NCBI GenBank assembly: GCA_945861605.1
Contig: CAMAVG010000013.1
Coordinates: forward strand, 1 to 15,965
Direction of reading: 5' to 3'
Length of the DNA: 15,965 bases
DNA from: Rickettsia typhi
Lineage (GTDB): Bacteria; Pseudomonadota; Alphaproteobacteria; Rickettsiales; Deianiraeaceae
Below, one piece after another: positions 7,201-13,503 of this stretch. The notes beneath the pieces are model-generated. The model was not told the origin of the DNA, ran no database searches, and saw nothing but the letters and a program-made list of their open reading frames with translations. Positions within the stretch are counted from its first letter, which is position 1. Each line of letters begins with the position of its first letter. The position numbers and the translations under genes were made by a program.

Positions 7201-7815
7201 ATGGGTCAGAAGGTTAATCCTATTGCTTTTAGAATACAAGTAAGCAACAATTGGAACTCAAGGTGGTTTTCAGAAAAAAATTACGCAATCAATGTACAAC
7301 AAGATCTTATAATTCAAGATTTCTTCAAGACTCTTGAAAAACCTTATTTGATACAAAACATCACGATTGACAGAGTTGTAAACAGAATTTCAATCACAGT
7401 TCACACAAGCAAACCCGGTTTTTTTGTGAAAAAAGCACTCGGAGGTATTGAAAAAATCGTTGAAAAGCTACAACAAATCACAGGCAAAAAAGTTTCACTA
7501 AATGTTGTTGATGTTAAGTCTCCAATGCTTTCTGCAAAGCTTATTGCAATTGGTATTGCTGCACAAATCGAACGCCGTGCTTCTCACGTTAGAGTCGTGA
7601 AAAAAACACTCACAGATGTCATGCACTATGGTGCCGCTGGTATCAAAATCATGTGTTCTGGAAGGTTGGCTGGTGCGGAAATCGCGCGTTCGGAAACTTA
7701 CAAAGAAGGTACAGTTCCATTGCACACAATTCGTGCGAAAATTGACTACGCACTCATCGAAGCACACACTACATACGGTGTAATTGGTATTAAAGTTTGG
7801 ATTTCTAATAAATAA
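7201..7815 (+). CDS. rpsC: 30S ribosomal protein S3, with an unusual KH-domain loop
   Basis: S3 forms part of the mRNA entry channel and contributes to mRNA unwinding. The 204-residue product begins GQKVNPIAFRIQV and ends with the strong C-terminal signature SGRLAGAEIARSE, EGTVPLHTIRAKIDYA and EAHTTYGVIGIKVWI, so identity is certain. It is slightly shorter than the usual 211-233 residues. The KH domain is odd: the family's RPGVVIGKKGADIEKL aligns without gaps to residues 71-86, KPGFFVKKALGGIEKI, so the canonical GxxG nucleic-acid-binding loop (GKKG) reads KKAL at 77-80. The basic residues of the entry channel (RRxxxxRVVKK) are mostly kept. It is 7 bases after rplV and 12 bases before rplP. 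Confidence 0.97.
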   Translation: MGQKVNPIAFRIQVSNNWNSRWFSEKNYAINVQQDLIIQDFFKTLEKPYLIQNITIDRVVNRISITVHTSKPGFFVKKALGGIEKIVEKLQQITGKKVSLNVVDVKSPMLSAKLIAIGIAAQIERRASHVRVVKKTLTDVMHYGAAGIKIMCSGRLAGAEIARSETYKEGTVPLHTIRAKIDYALIEAHTTYGVIGIKVWISNK

Positions 7816-7827
7816 TTATAAAAATAT

Positions 7828-8253
7828 ATGCAGCCGGCAAGAACAAAATACAGAAAGTTTCGCAAGGTTATACCTTCAAACATTGCTACATCGGGTCATT
7901 CCGTATCATTTGGTGAATACGCAATTAAAGCCGTTACATCAGGACGCGTAACCGGTAAACAAATCGAAACGGTTCGTCGTATTTTAGCAAAAAAAATCAA
8001 GAAAACTGGAAGAATTATCATTAGAATTTTCCCACACTTGCCCGTGACTCAAAAACCGATCGGTGTGCGTATGGGTGGTGGTAAAGGTGGTGTTGAATTC
8101 TATGTTGCATCCGTTGCCGCTGGGACAGTTATGTTCGAGATGGACGGCATTACAATTGAGGACGCAAAAGAGCTTTTCACTCAAGTAAAACACAAAATGC
8201 CTGTTGAATGCTCTCTTGTAAAAAGAAGATTCTCGGCGATATCTGAAGAATAA
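7828..8253 (+). CDS. rplP: 50S ribosomal protein L16
   Basis: L16 lies near the A-site and P-site tRNAs and is needed for late large-subunit assembly. The 141-residue product starts MQPARTKYRKFRK (family MLxPKRTKYRKxxKG) and includes VSFGEYAIKA, QIETVRR, RIIIRIFPHLPVTQKP, GVRMGGGKGGVEFYVA and VMFEMDGI. The RMG segment contains the arginine that is hydroxylated in some bacteria. In nearly all alphaproteobacteria the next genes are rpmC, rpsQ and rplN; here only 11 bases separate the L16 stop from the pth ATG, so the ribosomal series ends at L16. Confidence 0.97.
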   Translation: MQPARTKYRKFRKVIPSNIATSGHSVSFGEYAIKAVTSGRVTGKQIETVRRILAKKIKKTGRIIIRIFPHLPVTQKPIGVRMGGGKGGVEFYVASVAAGTVMFEMDGITIEDAKELFTQVKHKMPVECSLVKRRFSAISEE

Positions 8254-8264
8254 TTGCTTTGGCC

Positions 8265-8852
8265 ATGTCCACATTTCTTTTTGTTGGACTTGGCAACCAC
8301 GGCTCCAAATACCAAAAAACATTCCACAACGCTGGGTTCATTTGCGTTGAACAAATACTCTCGTCGGGGGCAAAATCCTTTAACGCGATTGAGAATCAAT
8401 GGCTTGAAAAATACTCCGGTCTGCATAATTCTCTTGCGATAGCTTCCGATAAAATCATTTTCATCAAGCCGCAAACATATATGAACAACTCGGGCATTTG
8501 TGTTACACAATTCAAGAATTTTTTTAAAGTTGAAAACGACAACATTTTTGTTTTCCATGATGACATCGACCTCAAGTCCGCGCAAATAAAATTTAAAAAA
8601 GGCGGAGGACACGCCGGACACAACGGTTTGAAGTCGCTCGATGCACACATTGGGAATGATTATCACAGAATTCGCATTGGAGTTGGAAGGCCGCCAGAGG
8701 GTTTTGATGTCGCAAATTTTGTACTCTCACAAATGAAAGATGGCGAAATTGATGCGATAGAACGCATTTCAAATTTAATTTCAAACAATTTAATTTTTTT
8801 ACTTGAAAAAAAATTTTCCTTATTGCAAGAAAAAATTAATTCTAACTTTTGA
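8265..8852 (+). CDS. pth: Peptidyl-tRNA hydrolase
   Basis: Pth releases tRNA from prematurely dropped peptidyl-tRNAs by hydrolysing the ester bond. The 195-residue product has all bacterial Pth landmarks: FVGLGNHGSKY (family VGLGNPGxxY), the catalytic histidine in TFHNAGF at residue 21, KPQTYMNNSG, HDDIDL with the conserved aspartate, and the GGGHAGHNGLKS loop. The usual GNPG proline is histidine. ATG 8265 gives the normal N-terminus; an in-frame TTG six bases upstream is possible but adds nothing. The gene follows rplP by 11 bases, whereas in many proteobacteria pth sits beside rplY and ychF. Its position suggests co-transcription with the ribosomal operon. Confidence 0.95.
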   Translation: MSTFLFVGLGNHGSKYQKTFHNAGFICVEQILSSGAKSFNAIENQWLEKYSGLHNSLAIASDKIIFIKPQTYMNNSGICVTQFKNFFKVENDNIFVFHDDIDLKSAQIKFKKGGGHAGHNGLKSLDAHIGNDYHRIRIGVGRPPEGFDVANFVLSQMKDGEIDAIERISNLISNNLIFLLEKKFSLLQEKINSNF

Positions 8853-8858
8853 AGCTTT

Positions 8859-9782
8859 ATGTCAGATATTACTAGTGCAAATTTTCTTCGTAAAAGAACG
8901 AACAAATTAGTTAACGCCGTTTCCACAAAATTACATACATCGAAGGTCGCACGGGTTATCGCCTGCGTAAACCAAAAAGGTGGAGTTGGAAAAACAACAA
9001 CGGTTGTGAATTTGGCAACAGCATTTTCTGCAATCGGCGCACGCGTTCTCATCATTGATTTTGACCCTCAAGGCAACGCAACAACGGCATTTGGAATTGA
9101 CAAAAGGAAGTGTCAACAAAATATTTACAGTGCTTTGATTGAAGGCATTAGCATTTCCAGCATTAAAATTTCGACAAACATCGGAAAACTTGATATTCTT
9201 CCTTCAAATGTGGATCTTTCCGCCGCTGAAATTGAGCTTGATGACATCGATAATCGTGAATTCGTTTTGAAACAACACATCGCATTAATTCAGGATCAAT
9301 ACGACTACATTTTCATCGATTGCCCGCCGTCACTTGGTCTTTTGACCATCAACGCACTTGCTTGTGCACACTCAATTTTAATTCCAGTTCAGTGCGAATT
9401 TTACGCTCTTGAAGGCTTGAGCCACCTTTTGAAAACATATCAAGCGATGAAAAGAAACTTCAACAAGGATCTTGAAATCGAGGGTGCAATCCTTACAATG
9501 TATGACAAACGCTGCGAGCAAACCCACAATATCGAAGCCGAAATTCGCTCATTCCTTGGCGATAAAGTCTACAAAGCTGTAGTTCCAAGAAATGTGAAGC
9601 TTTCCGAGGCACCTTCGTATGGAATTCCCGGCATTATGTATGACCTCTCATGCAGTGGTTCAGCGGGGTATATTGCTCTTGCAAAAGAAATGATGGCAAA
9701 AATGAATCAGTCGCAAAATTCCAAAAAAATGCAATCACATCACGATGAAGTTTCGGAAATGAGAAAACTAAAAACTGCCTAA
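8859..9782 (+). CDS. parA: Chromosome-partitioning ATPase ParA (Soj family)
   Basis: ParA is a dimerising, DNA-binding ATPase that moves ParB-bound origin regions through the cell. The deviant Walker A motif KGGVGKTT is at residues 40-47, Walker A' is VLIIDFDPQGNATTAF, and Walker B is IFIDCPPSLG. The ending VPRNVKLSEAPSYGIP is typical of chromosomal ParA. The 307-residue length exceeds the usual ~260-270: about 30 basic residues precede the ATPase core, and a polar tail rich in Q, S, K and H follows it. No other in-frame ATG, GTG or TTG lies between 8859 and the Walker A motif, so the N-terminal extension is probably real. It begins 6 bases after pth and is directly followed by parB. Confidence 0.94.
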   Translation: MSDITSANFLRKRTNKLVNAVSTKLHTSKVARVIACVNQKGGVGKTTTVVNLATAFSAIGARVLIIDFDPQGNATTAFGIDKRKCQQNIYSALIEGISISSIKISTNIGKLDILPSNVDLSAAEIELDDIDNREFVLKQHIALIQDQYDYIFIDCPPSLGLLTINALACAHSILIPVQCEFYALEGLSHLLKTYQAMKRNFNKDLEIEGAILTMYDKRCEQTHNIEAEIRSFLGDKVYKAVVPRNVKLSEAPSYGIPGIMYDLSCSGSAGYIALAKEMMAKMNQSQNSKKMQSHHDEVSEMRKLKTA

Positions 9783-10754
9783 ATGTTGCCAGACTTAAAA
9801 AAACGCAAAATTGGACGCGGACTCTCGTCCCTACTTGGTGATATCACATTTTCCGAGATTGAAGGCAACGCATCTGCACAGGATTCCCTCCTCATCAAAG
9901 CAATTTCCATTGTGAATATTCGAACCAATCCAAATCAGCCACGAAAAAACTTCAATCAAGAAAATATCCAAGAACTTTCAGATTCCGTTCGCGAAAATGG
10001 TATAATCCAACCGATAATCGTCCAAACAGATGGCAACGGATATTACACAATCATTGCAGGTGAGCGAAGATATCGTGCCGCGATTATGGCAGGTCTTGAA
10101 AAAGTTCCTTGTATAATCCGCGATTTCACCGAAACCGAACAGTATATCGTTTCTATGATTGAAAACATTCAAAGGTCAAATCTCGATCCCATCGAAGAAG
10201 CATTGGGATACAAAAACATTTGCGAAACATATAACCTCTCGCACGCGGAAGTTGCAAAAATGCTTGGCAAGGGAAGGAGTCATGTTGCAAATATGATCGG
10301 AATTCTTTCAATGCCAAAGGCGATCCACCAAATGCTTTCAAACGGCGAAATCACAACTGGTCACGCAAAAGTATTAAAACGAATTACAAGCCCCGAAGAA
10401 GTGATCTCTATTGCAACGAAGGTAAAATCTGAAACGCTTTCCGTTCGCGCACTTGAAAAACATATCGAAAGTCTTGCACATGAAAACGAACGCAAACGCG
10501 GAGATTCCACCCACACGATCGCAAGCGTCACAAATTTGCAGAATTCTCCGATGGCAGTCCCACAATGGCAACACGAACAACCGCAGGAAATTCTCTCAAT
10601 GGAGGACGCCTTCAACGCACACTTCCCACAAATGATGCACATCGAACACCAACAAGACGGCACTGGCAAGGTGATTATCCACTATAACGACCTTGAAGAC
10701 CTTCGCGATGTTATGTCAAAAATGATCGATCTTGCCGAAGTCTATGCAAGATAA
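9783..10754 (+). CDS. parB: Chromosome-partitioning protein ParB (CTP-dependent DNA clamp)
   Basis: ParB loads at parS sites, spreads as a CTP-gated clamp, and stimulates ParA. The 323-residue protein starts with the ParA-interacting basic segment KKRKIGRGLSSLLGD (residues 6-20), then NPNQPRKNF, the CTP-binding motif GERRYR at 93-98 and ENIQRSNLDPIEEA at 127-140. A helix-turn-helix follows (LSHAEVAKMLGKGRSHVAN), with GHAKVL further on. The last ~50 residues, including VIIHYNDLEDLRDVM, fit the dimerisation domain. The ATG immediately follows the parA TAA with no gap, and the end overlaps dxr by 11 bases. I saw no match to the common parS palindrome (GTTTCAC-GTGAAAC) in the window, so the binding site is probably elsewhere. 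Confidence 0.94.
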   Translation: MLPDLKKRKIGRGLSSLLGDITFSEIEGNASAQDSLLIKAISIVNIRTNPNQPRKNFNQENIQELSDSVRENGIIQPIIVQTDGNGYYTIIAGERRYRAAIMAGLEKVPCIIRDFTETEQYIVSMIENIQRSNLDPIEEALGYKNICETYNLSHAEVAKMLGKGRSHVANMIGILSMPKAIHQMLSNGEITTGHAKVLKRITSPEEVISIATKVKSETLSVRALEKHIESLAHENERKRGDSTHTIASVTNLQNSPMAVPQWQHEQPQEILSMEDAFNAHFPQMMHIEHQQDGTGKVIIHYNDLEDLRDVMSKMIDLAEVYAR

Positions 10755-11880
10755 CCCACAAAAACGCGTAATTGGCATTTTAGGCTCAACCGGCTCAATT
10801 GGCACTTCCGCCTGCGAATTACTTTCCGGCAAATTAAAGGAAAATTTCACGGTACAATTCCTTTCTTGCAACGATGGATTTGAAAAAATATCCAAACAAA
10901 TCGTGGAATTCAACCCAAAGGCTGTGTGCGTTTCCAAGAAAATTTTTGCAAAAGTAAAGGAGACATTCCCCAAAACGAAAGTCTACGACAACTTGAAAAC
11001 CATGCTCGAAGAACAAAAAACCGATGTCACACTTCACGCGATTTCTGGCGTTTTTGGCGTGGAATGCGTCCTTGAGGCAATATCCAACACGAAAATCCTC
11101 GCAATCGCCAACAAGGAGTGCATCGTTTCCGCGTGGAAATTCATCGAGGAAAAGTCCATCGAATGCGGAGTGCAAATCATTCCAGTCGATTCCGAACACA
11201 ATTCACTCTATCGCATTCTGGAAATCGTCGATTCTTCACTCATCGCAAATGTTTCGATCACGGCATCGGGCGGTCCTTTTTTTGGAAAAAAGTTCAGCGA
11301 ATTGAAAGATGTATCGTTCTCCGATGCAATGAAACACCCAATTTGGAGCATGGGCATCAAAAACACAATCGATTCCGCCACAATGGCAAACAAAGTTTTG
11401 GAGCTTTTGGAGGTCGTCAACCTGTTCAACATTCGGGAAAATACCATCGATGTTTTCATCAACAAACAGTCAATTAGTCACGCCAGCGTTGGGCTTCGCA
11501 GTGGTGGAGTTATTTCATTCAGCTCAAAACCAGACATGAAATCCCACATTGGTCACGCAATTATGTTTCCGGAATACGAAGAGGAATTTTCCAATCCCCT
11601 GAATGGCATTTTGGAATTCGCCCAAATTAAACAAGATGAATTCCCGCTATTTTTCGTTGGCAGGGAGGTTGCAAAAAGCGAGGATTCCTCAAAATTCACG
11701 ATTTTCAATGTTGCGAATCAAGTTGCTGTTGAAAAATTTTGCAATGGGCGGGTGAAATACACGCAAATTTTGGAAATCATAACGAAGGCTCTCAACGAAA
11801 AAACCCTTGAAAAAGCGGGAAATATTGAAGAACTTTCCCTTCAAATTCAAAAACTTGAACGAGAGCTATCAAGCGATTAA
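10744..11880 (+). CDS. dxr: 1-deoxy-D-xylulose 5-phosphate reductoisomerase
   Basis: Dxr converts 1-deoxy-D-xylulose 5-phosphate to 2-C-methyl-D-erythritol 4-phosphate with NADPH, the committed step of the MEP isoprenoid pathway. The 378-residue product has the nucleotide-binding motif GILGSTGSIG at residues 11-20, LAIANKECIV, the metal-binding VDSEHNS, SITASGGPF, HPIWSMG, IDSATMANKVLE and SKPDM. Residues equivalent to E. coli D150, E152, S186, H209, W212, N227, K228, E231 and H257 all appear kept. Some normally rigid positions differ: HPQS reads NKQS, MNKGLE reads ANKVLE and NAANE reads NVANQ. ATG 10744 overlaps the parB stop by 11 bases; the TTG four codons upstream is less likely. In most alphaproteobacteria dxr lies with frr, uppS and cdsA, so this placement is unusual. 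Confidence 0.93.
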   Translation: MQDNPQKRVIGILGSTGSIGTSACELLSGKLKENFTVQFLSCNDGFEKISKQIVEFNPKAVCVSKKIFAKVKETFPKTKVYDNLKTMLEEQKTDVTLHAISGVFGVECVLEAISNTKILAIANKECIVSAWKFIEEKSIECGVQIIPVDSEHNSLYRILEIVDSSLIANVSITASGGPFFGKKFSELKDVSFSDAMKHPIWSMGIKNTIDSATMANKVLELLEVVNLFNIRENTIDVFINKQSISHASVGLRSGGVISFSSKPDMKSHIGHAIMFPEYEEEFSNPLNGILEFAQIKQDEFPLFFVGREVAKSEDSSKFTIFNVANQVAVEKFCNGRVKYTQILEIITKALNEKTLEKAGNIEELSLQIQKLERELSSD

Positions 11881-11890
11881 ACGCCAAAAC

Positions 11891-12667
11891 CTATATTTTA
11901 TAAGGGTCGCTCCAGAGTCTACTTCCGCGAATTTTGTGCCACGCAAGCGGGTTCAACAGTGAATTTGGCGATGATATCACAATGCGTTTCACCTTGCCCA
12001 AAAGAAATTCCTCATTCACGAATCCAACATCGACGAACCGACTATCTTGAGATTTATCGCGGTTGTCGCCCATGAAAAAATAATGGTTTTCAGGGACGAA
12101 TATCAGGGGCATGTTGTCGGCGATTGCATCATCGCGATACTCCACAACCTTGTACTTCCTGCCACTTGGAAGGGTTTCGATGAATGTTGAGTACTTTTCA
12201 TTCTCTTCGATTTTCTGCCTTTTAACAGACTGCCCGTTGATTTCCAGAATTCCATTGTTGAGGCGAATGACATCGCCGGGGAGTCCAATCAAGCGTTTAA
12301 CATAGTTGGTTTTGCCGTCCGATGGAAGTTTGAAAACGATGATATCGCCTCTTTGCGGTTTTTCTTTTTGGAAAATCCTTCCATTTATCGGTGCAAGACC
12401 AAACGGGAACGAGTATCTGCTGTATCCGTATGAAAGTTTTGAAATGGCAATTTTATCCCCAATTTGCAAAGTGTTCAACATTGATCCGGACGGAACATGG
12501 AAGTGATCGAAGAAAAGTGAGCGCACGATTGAGGCAATCAAAATTGCGTAAATCGGAATGAGGAAGTAGTCTCTTTTTTTGTGATTTTTTTTCGTTGAGC
12601 CAAAAATAATGTATTTCAAGGTTTTCAAAACAAGCATTAAAGCTTTTTTGAGTGTGGCGGTTATCAT
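11891..12667 (-). CDS. lepB: Signal peptidase I
   Basis: LepB is the membrane-anchored serine protease that cleaves signal peptides from exported proteins on the periplasmic side. The 258-residue protein has a hydrophobic N-terminal stretch (about residues 9-23), a basic turn, and a clear membrane segment at 34-53. The nucleophile motif PSGSM places Ser62; NYVKRLIGLPGD gives the general base Lys124; FFMGDNRDKSQDSR is at about 197-210. After PSGSM, the common PTL reads NTL. The start ATG overlaps the stop of the upstream lipoprotein gene by 4 bases (ATGA), which implies translational coupling. Its 3' end faces dxr with only 10 bases between the two stop codons. Confidence 0.95.
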   Translation of the reverse strand: MITATLKKALMLVLKTLKYIIFGSTKKNHKKRDYFLIPIYAILIASIVRSLFFDHFHVPSGSMLNTLQIGDKIAISKLSYGYSRYSFPFGLAPINGRIFQKEKPQRGDIIVFKLPSDGKTNYVKRLIGLPGDVIRLNNGILEINGQSVKRQKIEENEKYSTFIETLPSGRKYKVVEYRDDAIADNMPLIFVPENHYFFMGDNRDKSQDSRFVDVGFVNEEFLLGKVKRIVISSPNSLLNPLAWHKIRGSRLWSDPYKI

Positions 12668-13503
12668 ATATTTTTTCTAATTAGTGAATCGTGATACATT
12701 TCGACATATTGGCGTGGGAATGATGAGACATTGTTGCGAATTTCTCTTTTTGAAAAGATTTTCTGCTCGTACATTGCTTCGTAACATTTGTGTGTTTTGC
12801 AAATGATGTACTCCTGTGGAAGGAGTGCGGTGGTGGAATGTCCCATGTATATCTGGTGATTAATATCATCTTCATGTGTAACATTCACCATTATTCCATC
12901 AAATTTTTTCGCAATATACCCGTGTGCATCGCCAGATGTAAAACGCGTTGAGCCAAAATTCAAAATTGATTCAACTGGGCTTTGTAACTGAGTAAGTTCA
13001 ATTGCTAAAAGGGTTGAGTAGGCGGTTGTTGAACCAATTCCGTTTATTTGTAAAATAGCATTCGGCTTGATTGATGAGATAATTTCTGTGCGAATGTTGC
13101 TGTAGACATAGTTGTAAAATCCGTTGATTGGAAATCGGAAAAGTTTCCCTTGCACGAAGTCGCTCCTTAATGCTTTGATCAAATCCTCGCCATTATGAAG
13201 GCTTATAATATTGACAATTTGCGTATTTTTTAGTGGGTCATAAATTGTGAGGACGCGAATTTTCTCATTTGGGAATGTCATAAGTTTGTGTTCGATTTGC
13301 GAATTCTCTGCAAATGTTTCTTCGATAACAGCCTCTTCAGATGCCGCGAGCGAGAGATAGCGAAGGGAATCCTGAAGATATATTGCATTTATGTTTGAAG
13401 GAACGGGTGAAAGCTTATATTCTGGATATGAAATATCAATAGAGCACGCGTTTAGAAAATTCAAAAAAAATGCCGAAAGCAAAGCGAGTTGAATCCTTTT
13501 CAT
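12664..13503 (-). CDS. Predicted lipoprotein with a class 3 lipase-like fold lacking the nucleophile serine
   Basis: The 279-residue product starts with a signal peptide (MKR, then a hydrophobic run) and a lipobox-like LNAC ending at Cys20, so it is probably a lipid-anchored envelope protein. I do not know its exact family. The body follows the class 3 lipase outline: an ISLHNGEDLIKAL segment where lipases have RGTxSxxDWxxDL, NGFYNYV (lipase HxGFxxxY), ILQINGIGSTTAYSTLLAIEL where they have TGHSLGGALAxLxAxxL, ILNFGSTRF (FGxPRxG), and VNVTHEDDINHQI (RVVNxxDxVPxxP). In an ungapped alignment the nucleophile of GHSLGG falls on Gly157, and the RGT oxyanion segment is lost. The fold call is inference; loss of catalysis depends on it. 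It abuts the purA stop with no gap and overlaps lepB, so it is probably the middle gene of a three-gene operon. Confidence 0.55.
   Translation of the reverse strand: MKRIQLALLSAFFLNFLNACSIDISYPEYKLSPVPSNINAIYLQDSLRYLSLAASEEAVIEETFAENSQIEHKLMTFPNEKIRVLTIYDPLKNTQIVNIISLHNGEDLIKALRSDFVQGKLFRFPINGFYNYVYSNIRTEIISSIKPNAILQINGIGSTTAYSTLLAIELTQLQSPVESILNFGSTRFTSGDAHGYIAKKFDGIMVNVTHEDDINHQIYMGHSTTALLPQEYIICKTHKCYEAMYEQKIFSKREIRNNVSSFPRQYVEMYHDSLIRKNI

Noticed and set aside
8250..8265. A hidden rpmC (L29) between rplP and pth
   Set aside because: Only 11 bases lie between the two genes and no L29-like peptide is readable in any frame nearby.
8181..8666. 161-codon open frame on the minus strand across rplP and pth
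   Set aside because: It lies opposite two certain genes, has no recognisable motif, and is rich in residues expected from an antisense reading.
8803..8831. Promoter for parA in the A/T-rich end of pth (TTGAAA at 8803)
   Set aside because: The matching -10 position reads CAAGAA and the region is simply A/T-rich; no convincing hexamer pair.
8859..10754. A parS site within or next to parAB
   Set aside because: I looked for the palindrome GTTTCAC-GTGAAAC. Half-site-like GTTTCAC strings occur near 813 and 11984, but without the paired half.
10834..11199. 121-codon minus-strand open frame inside dxr
   Set aside because: Antisense shadow of dxr; low-complexity F/C/D/G composition and no family pattern.
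11881..11890. Bidirectional terminator between dxr and lepB
   Set aside because: The 10 bases cannot form a hairpin, and the flanking coding ends show no inverted repeat with a T-tract.
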